The notes: generated by a model not told the origin, from the sequence alone. 64,000 nucleotides of DNA from Hippopus hippopus (GCA_946811185.2 OX328106.1:32424426-32488425); one strand, 5' to 3'; numbered from the stretch's first letter, positions 1-10,686 are shown. Numbers and translations are program-made.

Positions 1-142
1 TTTGTCGTCTGGTGAATGGTAAACTACGATTCTTTAAACTAAATTATTTACAATGAATTGTAGATGATAAAAAGTCAAGGTCGCAGTGACCGTTAAGATA
101 CTTAACTGTGTTAGGACTTCAGAAAGATAGATTGGTTAAACA

Positions 143-347
143 TGGGTCCGTATTCATCAACCATTCTTAAGAACTTTCTTTGTCTTATTCTCCAAGATTT
201 TCCAAATGTGAAAGTAACACAACTTCTGATTGGCTAAACCAAATGGTTTAGCCAATCAGAAGTTGTATTACTTTCATACTTAAAAAAAACTTTGAAAAAT
301 AAGACTGAGGATATTCTTAAGACTGGTTAGTGAATACGTATCCAGGT
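143..347. mobile_element. MITE-H copy 1, palindromic element
   Basis: Best intact copy of a roughly 205-bp palindromic family. The ends are inverted (GGGTCCGTATTCATCAACC on the left, GTGAATACGTATCCAGG on the right). The centre at 223-262 is a perfect hairpin reading CTTCTGATTGGCTAAACC into its complement. Other copies lie near 20767, 29462, 34512, 52924, 55787 and 56681. No coding capacity. The superfamily is not clear. Confidence 0.75.
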
Positions 348-493
348 CTTTAGACTATCATTTACAGATATTTACCATATAAATGTAGTGTAGATAATAT
401 CTACTGGCTTGGAGATAACTAGATGGAAGGTCAATGTTACAGTCACCGAAGAGATAAAAGATCATGTAACGTTACTGATAAGAGAAAATGGTT

Positions 494-722
494 CTTTCAC
501 TTTCTACCACATAATCCCGAGTTTTAACGACCCTGAAGAATAAGGTTTTAGAAAACATTATGGGAGAAGGACAAAATGCTGGTAACCAGCATTTTCTCCT
601 TTTCCAACAATGTTTTCTACCATTTAAAAGACATGTATCATCTCTTGAGCTACACTGAATTTGTCATCTGCAAATGCTTTCAATTTTGACAGGTCTAAAT
701 GATTGCGTAGTACAGAGTTTTT
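494..722 (+). mobile_element. MITE-C copy 1
   Basis: Contains the family hairpin near 570-600 (AAAATGCTGG next to its complement) and the downstream word GTCATCTGCAAATGCTTTCA. The TTAA ends are decayed. A 68-codon open frame starting at 674 is only this repeat running into the next one. Confidence 0.7.
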
Positions 723-770
723 ATACGTCTTTACATTTCAACGATGAACTTGGAAACCATTGTCATGTTC

Positions 771-980
771 TAACTATTAGCTTGCTGAGCCCGACTCCAT
801 GCATTTTTGTGGACATGTATGAAGATCAGACTGCACAGAACAAGCAGCCTGACTTTGGATCTCACTGCCCGGTACAATAAGTCTTTCTTTGGTCAAGAGA
901 GATGATTTCAGCGGCATGAATTTGGTGTTTACTGTCGACTGAAAATTTTCATTCAATTTATTTAGCAGTTTATAAAGTTT
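771..980 (+). mobile_element. MITE-A, degenerate copy
   Basis: Recognisable by GCTTGCTGAGCCCGACTCC (compare GGCTGCTAAGCGCGACTCAC), the core GATCAGACTGCACAGAAC and the end ATTTATTTAGCAG. The terminal TTAA is lost, so this is an old copy. Confidence 0.55.
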
Positions 981-1035
981 ATGAATGTGTGTTCAAATCT
1001 TCCAATTACTTATAAGGTAACGCTCGAACGCTAAA

Positions 1036-1120
1036 GAAACTTTGACTCGCTTTATCGGACAGCTTAGAATGTGTGCAGTCTGATCTTGGATCTGCACAGT
1101 TCGATTAGTTGCGGTATGGT
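1036..1120. mobile_element. MITE-A/B core fragment
   Basis: Only the middle of the shared hairpin remains: TTATCGGACAG, then GTGCAGTCTGATCTTGGATC. It is too short to assign to family A or B. Confidence 0.4.
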
Positions 1121-1185
1121 TTCATCTTCAAAAAGAAACATGAACTTGTTCTGATCGTTTTTGATAGTTGAAAATAATCATTACA

Positions 1186-1219
1186 TTTTTTTTTTTTTAA
1201 TTATTATTAAGAAAAAAAG

Positions 1220-1250
<31 letters not shown>
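1186..1250. repeat. poly-T / poly-A tract
   Basis: A T12 run, a short AT spacer, then a nearly pure run of more than 30 A. Open frames through here are lysine-rich artefacts. Confidence 0.85.
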
Positions 1251-1251
<1 letters not shown>

Positions 1252-1410
1252 ATGAAAAAGAAAAAAATGAAACAAAATCAAAATGCTTGTTGCATTCAAT
1301 TGATCCCTTGCCGTCAATATTTTACAGCTCTGTCTTCTGCACTGACAAAACAAATGTCTTTGTGTCGTAATGGGTTTAAAATTACTCGTAACATGTCGAG
1401 GAATCTGCTT

Positions 1411-1622
1411 TTAACTCTTTCAGCGCCAAATATATCGACTCGATCTCTTTCCATGGCTCAAAATACGATTTACTGATACTCAAAACGATTTTTATGTCAT
1501 AGGCTTGACCGAACAGGCGGATGGCATAGATCCAAGATCAGACTGCACGTTCTGTGCAGTCTGATCTTGATCTGTGCTGTCCGGAAAGGCAATATCTTCA
1601 TCCTATGGGCAGAAAGGGTTAA
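1411..1622 (+). mobile_element. MITE-B, near full length
   Basis: Starts TTAACTCTTTCAGCGCC and ends AGAAAGGGTTAA, so TTAA flanks inverted CTCTTTC/GAAAGGG termini. The middle holds the GATCAGACTGCAC / GTGCAGTCTGATC hairpin. This is one of the best copies defining family B (about 210 bp). TTAA targets and a CYCTT terminus point to a piggyBac-type non-autonomous element; that is inference, since no transposase is present. Confidence 0.8.
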
Positions 1623-1834
1623 TTGGATTGAAACTTCTCCTTCCTTCAATCTGACTCGATCAACAAAAATCTAATTATCTTCAGTTACAGGCTATGTCGT
1701 AAAAAAAGAATAAAATTCAATTTAAGAATATTATTTGGAAAAAAAAAATGCACTTGTGAGTAGTATGAGCGTTCCCTGAAACTTTGATATGTTCCAAGTA
1801 TGGCTATTTGCATTAACATCGTCCGCCGACAAAT

Positions 1835-1985
1835 TAAGAAAAAAAAGTCCCGACAAGAAAAAGTTCAAAGGACTAAGGTCCGGGTAATGAGGGGGAGCAG
1901 TCAGTCCTGAAGAAGATGAAGTTTTTACCGAAAGTTTCATGAAGCCACAATACTGAATGTGCTGTACGGGGTGTTGCTCCATCCT
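1835..1985 (-). pseudogene. Tc1/mariner-superfamily transposase remnant
   Basis: On the minus strand the translation contains TAPPHYPDLSPLNFFLSG. It resembles the block around the last catalytic acidic residue of mariner-like transposases, usually W/APPRSPDLTPxDFFLWG. Upstream, GFMKL also fits the family pattern. Only about 50 codons are recognisable. A second remnant in opposite orientation lies 200 bp away (2180-2513), giving a degenerate inverted pair. Confidence 0.65.
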
Positions 1986-2179
1986 GTTGAAATCAAATGT
2001 CTTTAATCTCCTTTTCTCTGTAAAGCTGACAAAAACTTGTTTTTCAGCAATGTCAGGTAACGTTCACTGATTACTGTCTGCATCTCTCCACCTTGTTAAA
2101 AAAGAATGGTCCAATCACACCACTTTAACTTAACGCCGCCAGTACGCTAACGATTTCATCCAGTAGAGGATTTTCATCA

Positions 2180-2513
2180 TGAATGTGAAGCAGCACCCCA
2201 TACAGCACATTCAGTATTATCGTGGCTTCATGAAACCTTTTTAGGAAAATTTCATCTGCTACAGGACTGACAATTTTTGGCCCCCCTCATTTCCCATACC
2301 TTAGTCCTTTTCCTTGTCGGGACACTTAAAAGAAAATCTATATCCACCTATATCAAACACTGTTGGAGAGTTGAAGCAAGCTATTCGTCGAGAGATGAGC
2401 AAAATAACGCCAGAAATGTGTTCATTTGTGATTAGTGGAGCAGATTACCATAAAATCGTTCACTTTGTGATACAAGCACCAAATTTGGCACAGTTAAAGT
2501 CTCTTATCTAAAT
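2180..2513 (+). pseudogene. Tc1/mariner-superfamily transposase C-terminal remnant
   Basis: The frame from 2314 reads SGHLKENLYPPISNT followed by VGELKQAIRREMSKITPEMC, matching the usual end of mariner-like transposases (GHLKxxVYPPIxNTxxELKxRI). The PPHFPYLSPF block just upstream is in another frame, and an in-frame stop lies near 2247, so the gene is broken. The stretch 2185-2325 is an inverted counterpart of 1835-1985. Confidence 0.7.
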
Positions 2514-2819
2514 TTTATGAAAAGTACGTTATCCACCTGAAAATCCAAGATGGCCGCCATTTCTCAAGGTGGCCGCTATTTTTAGCTATGACCGTCTTAT
2601 TGTATATCAAAAAAGTAATTTTTGGTTTATTTTTCTGTAGGACCTGATTGTTTTCATGATTTAAACATAATTATGAATGTTTTGTGAAAGTAGAACCTCA
2701 TAATGTCTACATCATACCAAGTTGGTGTTCAAGATGGCAGCCATTATATTAGACCAGCAGGTTGTTTTTCCTTGATCAATTGATCAGCAATTAATAGGAT
2801 TTTTTTTTTTTTTTAATTT
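2514..2819. other. Spacer with AAGATGGCCGCC words
   Basis: About 300 bp between the transposase remnant and the truncated 3.7-kb element copy. It holds AAGATGGCCGCCAT at about 2549, a similar AAGATGGCAGCCAT near 2732, and a T14 run. No coding signal seen. Confidence 0.5.
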
Positions 2820-5800
2820 GGTAGTTTTAGTCCTTTTGTAAGTTCTAAACGATCTTAAATAATGTAATAAGCTTATATCAAAAATATTTCTTTACACTTT
2901 TTATATAGGACAAGAGTGTTAAGTGCAAATCAACGCACTGAAAGCACTGAGTTTTACGGTTTAAACTTCTAAAATGTCAAATTATGAGAAACTATGGGGA
3001 TATTTTTCAAATTAAACACATTGCCTTGATGAAAGATGCTGATATGCATCCTAGAACCTACTCACATGGTGTTTTCAGATTTATAATTCACCATTTTGCC
3101 ATATCCATGAATAAAACGGAAGTACTAATAACAAAAGTTCATCAAATATACTGTCGAATGTTTTATATCAATTGTTGAGAATTCAACTATTATCTGGTTC
3201 ATTTCTTATTTTGGGTTGAAAACGAGCTAGGATTTATTGGTAAGCATATTTTCATCATCTTATTATATTTCTACAGTAAAATGAAATAATAAATCAAAGC
3301 ACTGAAGTTACTGATACATTATTTACCATTAAACTCTCGCATCTAAAAAAAGGGGGGACAATATTGTTTAAAAATACATTTTTCTTGATCTTATTTACTA
3401 AGAAGACATTGCATATCTTAGCTACAGTGCTTTCTCTTGTTAATTTATCATTTTAGTTCTATCAGTCAATGAAATCAAAGTACTAAATATTCACCTTGCC
3501 ATGACAAAGTACAAATGGTATGACCTACAGTCATATCTACCTTTTTAACTAAATGCGCAATGCATACATGACAATAAAAACCCGGAATCAGAATATTTTA
3601 TTATACCTAGTTAATCTCGTGATAAGCTCCACTTTTTAGACAATCAGTTTGGTAATCAGGTGATTTGCTAGCTATGTATGTTACCAAGATGGGTTGAATT
3701 CTCCCTTTGCATTTGATAATATAAAGTGGCAGCTGTACCTGCTGTAGCACATTTGTTGGTCAGTATTCAATTTCAGAGGGCCACAGTATCATAGGGAATG
3801 AGAGCTTATATTTGCTTGGTTAAATCATCATCATCATTTTCATGCATGCCAGCCATATTTGTAACTACTTTGTTCTGTTATGGAAACTGAGATTGTTGTT
3901 TTTCCATTGTTGCTTATTTAGAAGTACGTCAGGTTAACTGTTTGGCATCATGATACTAAGAAGCATCATCTCACGATTATAGACGAAGGCTGAGGGGCTG
4001 AGTATAAATGTTGGAGATGAGATGATTTTGGTTTGGTATATTTCGTATAAACTGCTCAAGTCTAAAAATATGCAATGAAGAGCCCTGGCTTTTTTTTCCA
4101 TTCTTTTATCCATTTTTTATCCTATTTTTCCCATTTATGTTAGCCTGAAAATGAAGCGTATTTTGAGTGTTATAATGTACTGTTCATTTTTTGGTCATTA
4201 TTATGTTTTTTGTTATAAAATTATTATCTTTCAAATGTCAATCCTTTTATTGCTCAGATTATCTTGTACTAACAACATATGTATTATAACTTCTTATTTT
4301 ATGTTTGCACAGTTTCAAGGCTATGTATTTTCTTAGTCATTGCCTGGCCGGGTAGCTCAGTAGTTAGCGTATCTGACATGTGACCTGGTGGTTGAGGGTT
4401 CGATACCCGGTTGAGGCAAACTTTATTTCTGTCGAATTTTTGCCTCTCTGGTGCATGTGAGAAAAGTAGCTAGTGGCTTGGAAAGAAAGTTGTGTCAGTA
4501 CTGATGTGAGAAAGCCTGGAAACACATGTGTGTAGGTGCAATGACCACGGTGATATGACCTAAACTTTTAAAATGACACTAAACTCCAAAACAAATAAAC
4601 AATCAAGCAAACACACAAATCACTTGCTCATTTTAGTGATTAACTATCGGTGTAAATACAAAACTTGCTTTACAGATCTTTTTGTTTGATGCTGTACACA
4701 TTTAACAGAGACAAATTTCTTATTGATGTTTGAGCTGGCCAGTTCTTATTTACGTGATTGATAGATATGCTATGACTCAATTTTATTTCTACTATGGGTA
4801 AAAGGCCTGTGCATGGGTTTTGAATTCCTCTCGTCCTCTCTCTCTCTCCCTTAATCACACACGCATATGAAGGTACCTGTCATAATTCAAATTGGAAATG
4901 TATTTTACAATATACTTTGACTGTGTGAAGCTCCTAATTTGATAATAGCATAATTGTATTATTGTTCATGAACAGATGAGCATTTGTTTTGCACTTGGTA
5001 TCAACATTATGGGCTTATTGTTATTTCCTAGATATTGTTTCCCAAATTACAAATTATATGTTGCAATTTATTGTACTGTTCCATATGAGTGATGCACCAA
5101 TAATTGCCCAACTGTAGGAAGAAATGATAGTGATTTCATGGTGTATAGTTCCTTCTTTTATAGCATGCTTTTTCGTTCACAAATTATATGCTTTGAAAGG
5201 AAGTCTCTGTAGTTCGACAAAAGTAAATCCTGTTTTGCAAAACACTAACTTGGAATCATTATGAGAATAATAAACCCAGGCTAATTCAAGAATGGATATA
5301 TGTCAACCCCTTTTGTGTACATCTTGACACTTTTCATTTGGAGTGAAATCGCTACATTATGAACAGAACGTAAACTTCATTTAATTTTTAAGATATTTAC
5401 GGGGTAATTCCTCATGTCATAGACTTGTAATACATGTATGTGATATATAAATTAAAAAAAAAAAAAAAAAAACCTTATGATTTATAGGAGTGAAAGTAAT
5501 AGACCTCATAAATCTGAAATGGTCTGCTATAAGCATCACTGTTATAACTTCAATAAAAAACAACTTCAAATTAGCCTCGGACTCTATGAAGGGCCACATT
5601 AAAGAAAAATATATAAACACCTTTATTCAGTGGGTTATCACATTACCAATCTGTGCAGTTACTCCCTGTTGACCACAGAAGTATTTAATACAATCTTGAC
5701 TACAATGAATTCTTATGCGTTAACAGCAAAAACATTTTATATTAATTCCTTAAGGATTTCAAACAAGAGAGTCTACCTTTGGCACTGTTAGTACACTGAT

Positions 5801-5865
5801 TTGCAAGTAAAGCAGCTTATAGAAAGCATTAACTATAATGAAAAGGCACATTTTTCGCATAAAAT
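2820..5865 (+). mobile_element. End-truncated, inverted copy of the 3.7-kb TIR element
   Basis: This 3-kb block matches 16195-19245 in reverse complement along its whole length. Matching points include the TATCCATGAATA region (3100 versus 18950), the TCATACCTACTTTGTCATGG region (3520 versus 18535), the GACAGGTACCT region (4875 versus 17270), TAGTTCGACAAAAGTAAATC (5218 versus 16915) and GAAGGGCCACATTAA (5588 versus 16480). Both GC-rich terminal repeats of the 15759-19454 copy are missing. It carries a SINE at 4342-4615 that the other copy lacks and has no MITE-B. Open frames inside are short and not recognised. Confidence 0.8.
4342..4615 (+). mobile_element. tRNA-derived SINE, family S1, copy a
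   Basis: The head is tRNA-like: polymerase III A-box region TAGCTCAGTAGTTAGCG near 4353 and B box GGTTCGATACC at 4397-4407. The body contains GTGAGAAAAGTAG and the tail GTGATATGACCTAAA, then an A-rich end with AAACAAATAAAC. Other copies are at 10687-10919 (-) and 63455-63717 (+). The homologous point in the 15759-19454 copy has no SINE, so it inserted after that element duplicated. It is not a functional tRNA gene because the acceptor stem does not close. Confidence 0.8.
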
Positions 5866-6109
5866 GTACAAAAGCGCGGGTTATTTTCCGGTGTTGGTAT
5901 AAAAAACGCCCGAGCTAGTAACGATATGAAGACGAAACGAATCAATATAAAGGTAGAGCGGTGTAATACATCATCGATTGGTTTAATACAAAGCAACTTC
6001 GTGTAATATGTTGTCATATATGGTTAAATTGGTACGATAAAAGAAAAGTTGGTTCAATATATGGTTCGATTGGAATGATATAAAGGAATTTTCGTTTAAT
6101 ATCATGTCT
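5866..6109. other. AT-rich lead-in to the 83-bp satellite
   Basis: Starts where homology to the 3.7-kb element ends. From about 6020 it has scattered GGTTCAATATA / GGTTCGATTGG words related to the array that follows. No gene seen. Confidence 0.4.
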
Positions 6110-6455
6110 AAATGAAAGCATATCATGCTTCTTTGGTTCAATATAAGGACAAATGCATCAATATAAACGCAGTTTGGTTCAATATATTGATGAATCCAAA
6201 CCATATCATGCTTCTTTGGTTCAATATAAGGACAAATGCTTTATCATAAACACAGTTTGGTTCAATACAGTGATGAATGCAAACCATATCATGCTTATTT
6301 GGTTCAATATAAGGACAAATGCTTTAATACAAACACAGTTTGGTTCAATATATTTATGAACCCAAACCATATCATGCTTCTTTGGTTCAGTTTAAGGACA
6401 AATGCTTTAATATAAACACAGTTTGGTTCAATATATTGATAAATCCGTACAATAT
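6110..6455 (+). repeat. 83-bp tandem array, about four units
   Basis: ATCATGCTTCTTTGGTTCA-type words start at 6122, 6205, 6288 and 6371, exactly 83 bp apart. Each unit carries two GGTTCAATATA words about 41 bp apart, suggesting a dimer of a shorter repeat. Open frames at 6153-6359 and 6340-6603 are shadows of this array. Related words reappear after LINE-2 near 8430-8560. Confidence 0.85.
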
Positions 6456-6718
6456 AAGGACAGTTGGTTCAATACATGATTTGACTGGTTTCATACAAAG
6501 GAGTTGCCGTTTTATACATTGTTCAAATGATATTATACAAGTTGGCTTCTTTACAAAAGAAGCCAGGAGAGGTCAGCATCCATGTTTTCAAATAGTTTAT
6601 TAGCTTTTAATTTCAATATATTTTGGTACATGTAAACAAACAAGTAAAAAAGCCGCGGAGAAACCTATTATGCTTTACATGACGGTCATTTGACCTTCTT
6701 TCCGCGTTTTCAAGTCAC
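6456..6718. other. Array decay and LINE-2 5' junction
   Basis: Decaying GGTTCAATA words continue to about 6560. The sequence then becomes unrelated up to the truncated end of LINE-2. No clear target duplication is seen at the 5' junction. Confidence 0.4.
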
Positions 6719-8047
6719 ATGATCTTGTCCAGCGGTCTTCTTGAAAAATCAGGATATGGAGCAATGGTTGGGAGCATTCCTTCGGGCAACCCCACCCTTG
6801 CAGACGACATTAGCATCGTTACAACAAGCCCCATGGCATTACAGGCACAACTTAACATAGTGCAAAGTTACGCCAAAAAATATAAATTTGAAGTAAACGT
6901 CGATAAATCATATACGTTTGCATTCTCCTATCGTCGTATTAACTTACCATTAAGAGTTACCTATAATGATACTGAAATAAAAAAGGTAGACTCAACGACC
7001 CATTTAGGCACGGTAATAAACTCCGATTTCTGCAGGAATAGCTCCTCGAAAATTGTAGATCGTTGTAAAAAAGGTAAAAACGCGTATCATGCTATGCTAG
7101 GTTATGGATTGCAACCTAAGAGTCTTCATCCTTTGACATTGTGCAGCATATATAACAAAGTTATAAAGTCAGCCATATTGTACGGGAGTGAGCTGTGGAA
7201 TGATTTAAAATCCTCAGATATAGATCAGATGAATCGAACGCAGCATTATATCGTCAAATCTATTCAAGACCTTCCGAAACTAACTCGATCCGACATGTGT
7301 GAATCGATGCTCGGATTAAACCGTTTGTCTAGCCAAGTAGACGACAGAAAGATGCGCTTCGTACATAAAATCTCCACTTTACCGCAAAGCTCCATTACCC
7401 GGCAAATTTTCACTCGGCGGCTACTTTGTCACATTAGAGGCTTATATCCGATGAAAGGCTTTATACCTGATATTTATACGATCCTCGGACGTTATCATAT
7501 GGCAGATATTTTAAACGTTTTTATGGATAACACAGAGTCACCTCCGAAATGTGACTGGAAACGTCGCCTACGTGGCACAATAAGCAATCGTGAACAAAAT
7601 CTCTGGATTCAAAGAATTCACAAAGATATCGATTTTACCTTGTTCCGAATAATACATACATCAGTTAGTCCGGCAGTTGTCTGGTCATTTTCTACGCTTC
7701 CGCATGATCAAAAGCTATCCAAATTTGTCTCAAAAATATGGGTTGAAAAAGCGGTTCGAGTCCGGTCTGTGTGTAAGCTGTGCGAAAACGAGTACGAGAA
7801 CAAATATGTTCATATTCTATCAGAATGCATGTATTTAATACATTTCAAATACAGACTTTTTGATGAAATTCTTCATAAGTTTGGATATGAAGTAGCAACA
7901 ACCTTGGAAGGATTCGGACATGAACAGTTCAGCTTTGTAACTTTAGGGGCAAGCTGTGACTATCTATCTCGTATACATGTCGGTGAGTTTTACAGATGCT
8001 TATTCAGCTTTGTAAAACAGACTGTTACAGCATACGAGAGACTTTAA
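6719..8047 (+). CDS. Partial LINE reverse transcriptase, C-terminal half (LINE-2)
   Basis: The 442 codons have no stop or frameshift. The protein begins just before the RT catalytic block: TLADD at residues 26-30, where xADD supplies two metal-binding aspartates. Next come the thumb region FEVNVDKS and THLGTVIN, and LYGSELW. The C-terminal third has a CCHC motif, C352-x2-C355-x9-H365-x4-C370, as in many LINE C-termini. The endonuclease and RT motifs before ADD are missing, so it cannot copy itself. The first ATG is fortuitous, since normal family sequence would continue upstream. It differs from LINE-1 in its (Y/L)ADD context and its tail, so it belongs to another LINE group; I cannot name the clade safely. 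The open frame suggests recent insertion. Confidence 0.85.
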   Translation: MILSSGLLEKSGYGAMVGSIPSGNPTLADDISIVTTSPMALQAQLNIVQSYAKKYKFEVNVDKSYTFAFSYRRINLPLRVTYNDTEIKKVDSTTHLGTVINSDFCRNSSSKIVDRCKKGKNAYHAMLGYGLQPKSLHPLTLCSIYNKVIKSAILYGSELWNDLKSSDIDQMNRTQHYIVKSIQDLPKLTRSDMCESMLGLNRLSSQVDDRKMRFVHKISTLPQSSITRQIFTRRLLCHIRGLYPMKGFIPDIYTILGRYHMADILNVFMDNTESPPKCDWKRRLRGTISNREQNLWIQRIHKDIDFTLFRIIHTSVSPAVVWSFSTLPHDQKLSKFVSKIWVEKAVRVRSVCKLCENEYENKYVHILSECMYLIHFKYRLFDEILHKFGYEVATTLEGFGHEQFSFVTLGASCDYLSRIHVGEFYRCLFSFVKQTVTAYERL

Positions 8048-8280
8048 TTGTCACATTAATCTATATATACAGGACAGACATATGAAATAAGGGGCTTTTG
8101 GTGCGATTTCAGCCACGCAGTACTACAGGGATGTAGCCTACCTAAATTCTGTACTTTGACTCATTTGTGGGTGTGAGTGGATGTGTGGGTGTGTGGGTGT
8201 TTTTTCCCCTCATATTGATATATATGAATGTAGTTTAATCTCCCATGAGGAGGATAAATAAATAAATAAATAAATAAATA
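6719..8280 (+). mobile_element. LINE-2, 5'-truncated non-LTR retrotransposon
   Basis: The element is cut inside its RT domain and runs through a 230-bp 3' UTR to an (AAAT)n tail ending at 8280. The 3' UTR has a GTGGGTGTG-rich stretch and ends CCCATGAGGAGGATAAATA. 5' truncation with a simple-repeat tail is the normal product of incomplete target-primed reverse transcription. It lies in AT-rich repeat DNA: GGTTCAATA words occur on both sides. Confidence 0.85.
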
Positions 8281-8973
8281 CAAAACCATGACGAAACAGA
8301 CTGTGTATCAGAACAATTTCGCAAGAAAAATGGATTTAGACAGCAAATTGTGTGGCAGTCTGCCTTTTAAACTCACCACTGTTGGAGAGGTCTGATGACC
8401 TCTCCAATAATGCTACTTCAGATTAATACATGGAGTATTCCGTTCAATATATTGAAGTTATGGATTAATATAATGAAAGTTGGTTCCATATAAACATGTT
8501 TTCATTATATATATAGTTGTAATGAAGCCATATATTACATTAACGGTTCAATGAACTGTAAAAGAACGTTATTTAAGACAGCCATGGCAAAGTTCACTTG
8601 TTCATATTTGTCATGAGTTTCGTTGTTTGTGTCATGATATACAAATCTATGGACAAGTGTATGGAGACACCCTTGACTCCTTTTACTATAGGCTGCGCAT
8701 ACTTGCGCTAAACTTGTATGCCGGAGGAAAGCCATTATGTAATTTCAGTATGTATGAATACTCAAAGATAAAATTGGCTTGGCCTTAATTTCTAATTTTC
8801 TGTCTTGTTTGTTTTGATAAGTCCCCTGTTTCTCCGTATTTTGCTTTGCTTTTCGGTTTCCTTTTTACTTCGCGTATGTCTAATTTAATACGCAACTTTG
8901 TGTTTTTCGGTGGCTGACATCTGTTGACAACGTACTGATTATCAGCATTTTTTTTCCCAAAATGTTTCTGTAC
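8281..8973. other. AT-rich flank of LINE-2
   Basis: From 8430 to 8560 there are GTTCAATATATTG and GGTTCCATATAA words like those before LINE-2. The rest is unremarkable. Frames at 8535-8735 and 8785-8976 (both -) have no recognisable motif. Confidence 0.4.
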
Positions 8974-9310
8974 CAAGCCGAGCCCGGTAGCGCAAACGGT
9001 AGCGTATAGGTAGCGGAAGCGTCCTTGAGATCAGGGGTGGGGGTTTCGAATCACCAGCTCGATCGATTTCTTTCTGAGGATTGATATTAGTTATCATCGA
9101 TGTAATTCCTTCCTCTCACGTGAACCACAGTGACTGATCATTGCTTCGACGATAGCTATGTGGGAGAGTAGGCAGTGGTTTGGGAAGAATAGTGTGCGAA
9201 GTAATGGTATATGTTAATGAAACTCCTGCAAAGCAAGGATAGGTGCACTGGCCGCCTCGATATAACTGAAATAATGATGAAAACGACTTTAAATATCATG
9301 CAAACAAATA
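8974..9310 (+). mobile_element. tRNA-derived SINE, family S2, copy a
   Basis: Head AGCCGAGCCCGGTAGCGCAA with a degenerate A box. B-box-like GGTTTCGAATCACC is near 9042. The tail GATATAACTGAAATAATG ends in CAAACAAATA. Best copy of this family; others are at 43965 and 51495. Confidence 0.7.
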
Positions 9311-9619
9311 CACTATTTAAAAGCACAGGGGTTAAAATGCATTAATTTGAACCATACCATTTGAAAGTATGGAAATTATTGTGAAGATGACAATCTGTTA
9401 TTTTACGCTCGGTCAAAGAGTAATTCGTTGGTAGAAAAATGAATTTTGAATGTAGATCTAAAGTTGCCAGGTTGTTTAATTTTTTCCTCGTTTTTAAATG
9501 AATTTCTTTTTCAACCAGTGACTCATACTCGGACTAACTGTTCAATAATAGATTGTCATCTTCACAATATTTTGCATACTTTAAAAAGGTATGATTTAAA
9601 TAAAGTTACCGCTAATGGG
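9311..9619. other. Unassigned spacer
   Basis: About 310 bp of AT-rich sequence. No repeat family or coding motif recognised. Confidence 0.4.
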
Positions 9620-9850
9620 GCCTTTAACCAAAGAGTTTCTGTTTTAACGACCCTGAGAAAGAAGGCATTTGAAAATATCACGGGAAAAGGAGAAAATGCT
9701 CGAAACCAGAATTTCCTCCTTTTTTTTATCTTGGTTTTTTTTTTACTCTATCAAAGACAGCAGTCATCTTTTGAGCTACATTTGTTTTGTCGTCTGCAAA
9801 TGCTTTCAATTTGATCGAGTGTAAAATTTTATCGTTTGGTATAGAATTGA
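9620..9850 (+). mobile_element. MITE-C, diverged copy
   Basis: GTTTTAACGACCCTGAGAAA, GGAAAAGGAGAAAATGCT and TTTGTCGTCTGCAAATGC are in the family order. The second hairpin arm is damaged by a T-run expansion near 9720, so it would no longer fold fully. Confidence 0.75.
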
Positions 9851-9883
9851 GTAGTGCTGTTCAGTTGTCACATATCCTATATA

Positions 9884-10145
9884 TGGCCTGCAACACACGA
9901 AAAGGGGCATTCGGACATATGCGTAAAGTGTCGTTTCGGACCAGCCTGCGCAATCCGCGCAGGCTAATCCGAAACGACACTTTCCGTTTTGATGTAATTT
10001 TCTGTTTTGCGCATGTCTACTGTAGCACAAAATCTAATGTAGTCGTAAAGTGCCGTCTCGGATTAGCCTGCGCGGACTGCGCAGGCTGATGCGAGACGAC
10101 ACTTTATGCAAATGTCCGAATGTCCCTTTTCGCGTGTGGCAGGCT
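9884..10145. mobile_element. MITE-D copy 1, two-hairpin element
   Basis: About 262 bp. The ends are inverted over about 40 bp (TGGCCTGCAACACACGAAAA against CGCGTGTGGCAGGC). Inside are two hairpins, each built from AGCCTGCGC and GCGCAGGCT flanked by GTCGT..ACGAC arms. The open frames at 9787-10089 are products of the palindromes. Confidence 0.85.
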
Positions 10146-10152
10146 AATTATT

Positions 10153-10336
10153 TGAGCCGTACTATGGCAAAAGGAAGTGTAATGCATCTCCTTGATGCAT
10201 GATAAGCGAGTTATCTCATAATTATGGATCCATAAAATCCATTTTATGTAACAACCGACTGAATCCAGGGGTAGAATGGTCCTTTGACATGCAGAAAATT
10301 GACCCATAGCAAAACGTTTAGACAGAGCATGGCTCA
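10153..10336 (-). mobile_element. MITE-E, internally deleted copy
   Basis: Ends TGAGCCGTACTATGGCAAAA and AGAGCATGGCTCA are the family's inverted ends. The internal AGCCTGCGC hairpin of the 47657-47928 copy is missing. It lies 7 bp from MITE-D and 16 bp from MITE-A, a tight cluster. Confidence 0.75.
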
Positions 10337-10352
10337 TTTCGAAGTGCAAAAT

Positions 10353-10573
10353 TTAACACTTAGGCTGCTAAGCGCGACTCACTGACCGTTTGCGGACAGT
10401 GTAGATCAAGATCAGACTGCACAGAACGTGCAGCCTGATCTTTGATCTACACTGTCCGATAAGGACACCCCCCCCTAAAAAAAAAAAAAAAAAACACTTT
10501 TGAAATAGTAAAACTTGGGTCTTTATTATTTGCTTAAAAGTTTTATTTCAGTTATATAGCAGGATAAGGGTGA
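10353..10573 (+). mobile_element. MITE-A, near full length
   Basis: TTAACACTTAGGCTGCTAAG at the left and AGCAGGATAAGGGTGAA at the right, with an intact GATCAGACTGCAC hairpin in the middle followed by a C7 and A18 run. Confidence 0.85.
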
Positions 10574-10686
10574 ATGCAGAGAAGCCCGCATACAGTGTTC
10601 TATTTTGTAATGCAGGCATCCATTATTTGTCTTTAAATGTATGGATCTCTCTTACAGCTAGATTTGATTAATTGAATTGGAGTTTA

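Noticed and set aside
1161..1476. Lysine-rich frames
   Set aside because: Produced by the poly-A tract at about 1210-1250 and the following MITE-B.
4353..4415. Possible tRNA gene (also at 10850-10915 and 63466-63530)
   Set aside because: A and B boxes are present, but the acceptor stem does not pair and SINE bodies and tails follow; these are SINE heads.
6153..6603. Overlapping 68- and 87-codon frames
   Set aside because: They are translations of the 83-bp tandem array; repeated HASLVQ-type peptides follow the DNA period.
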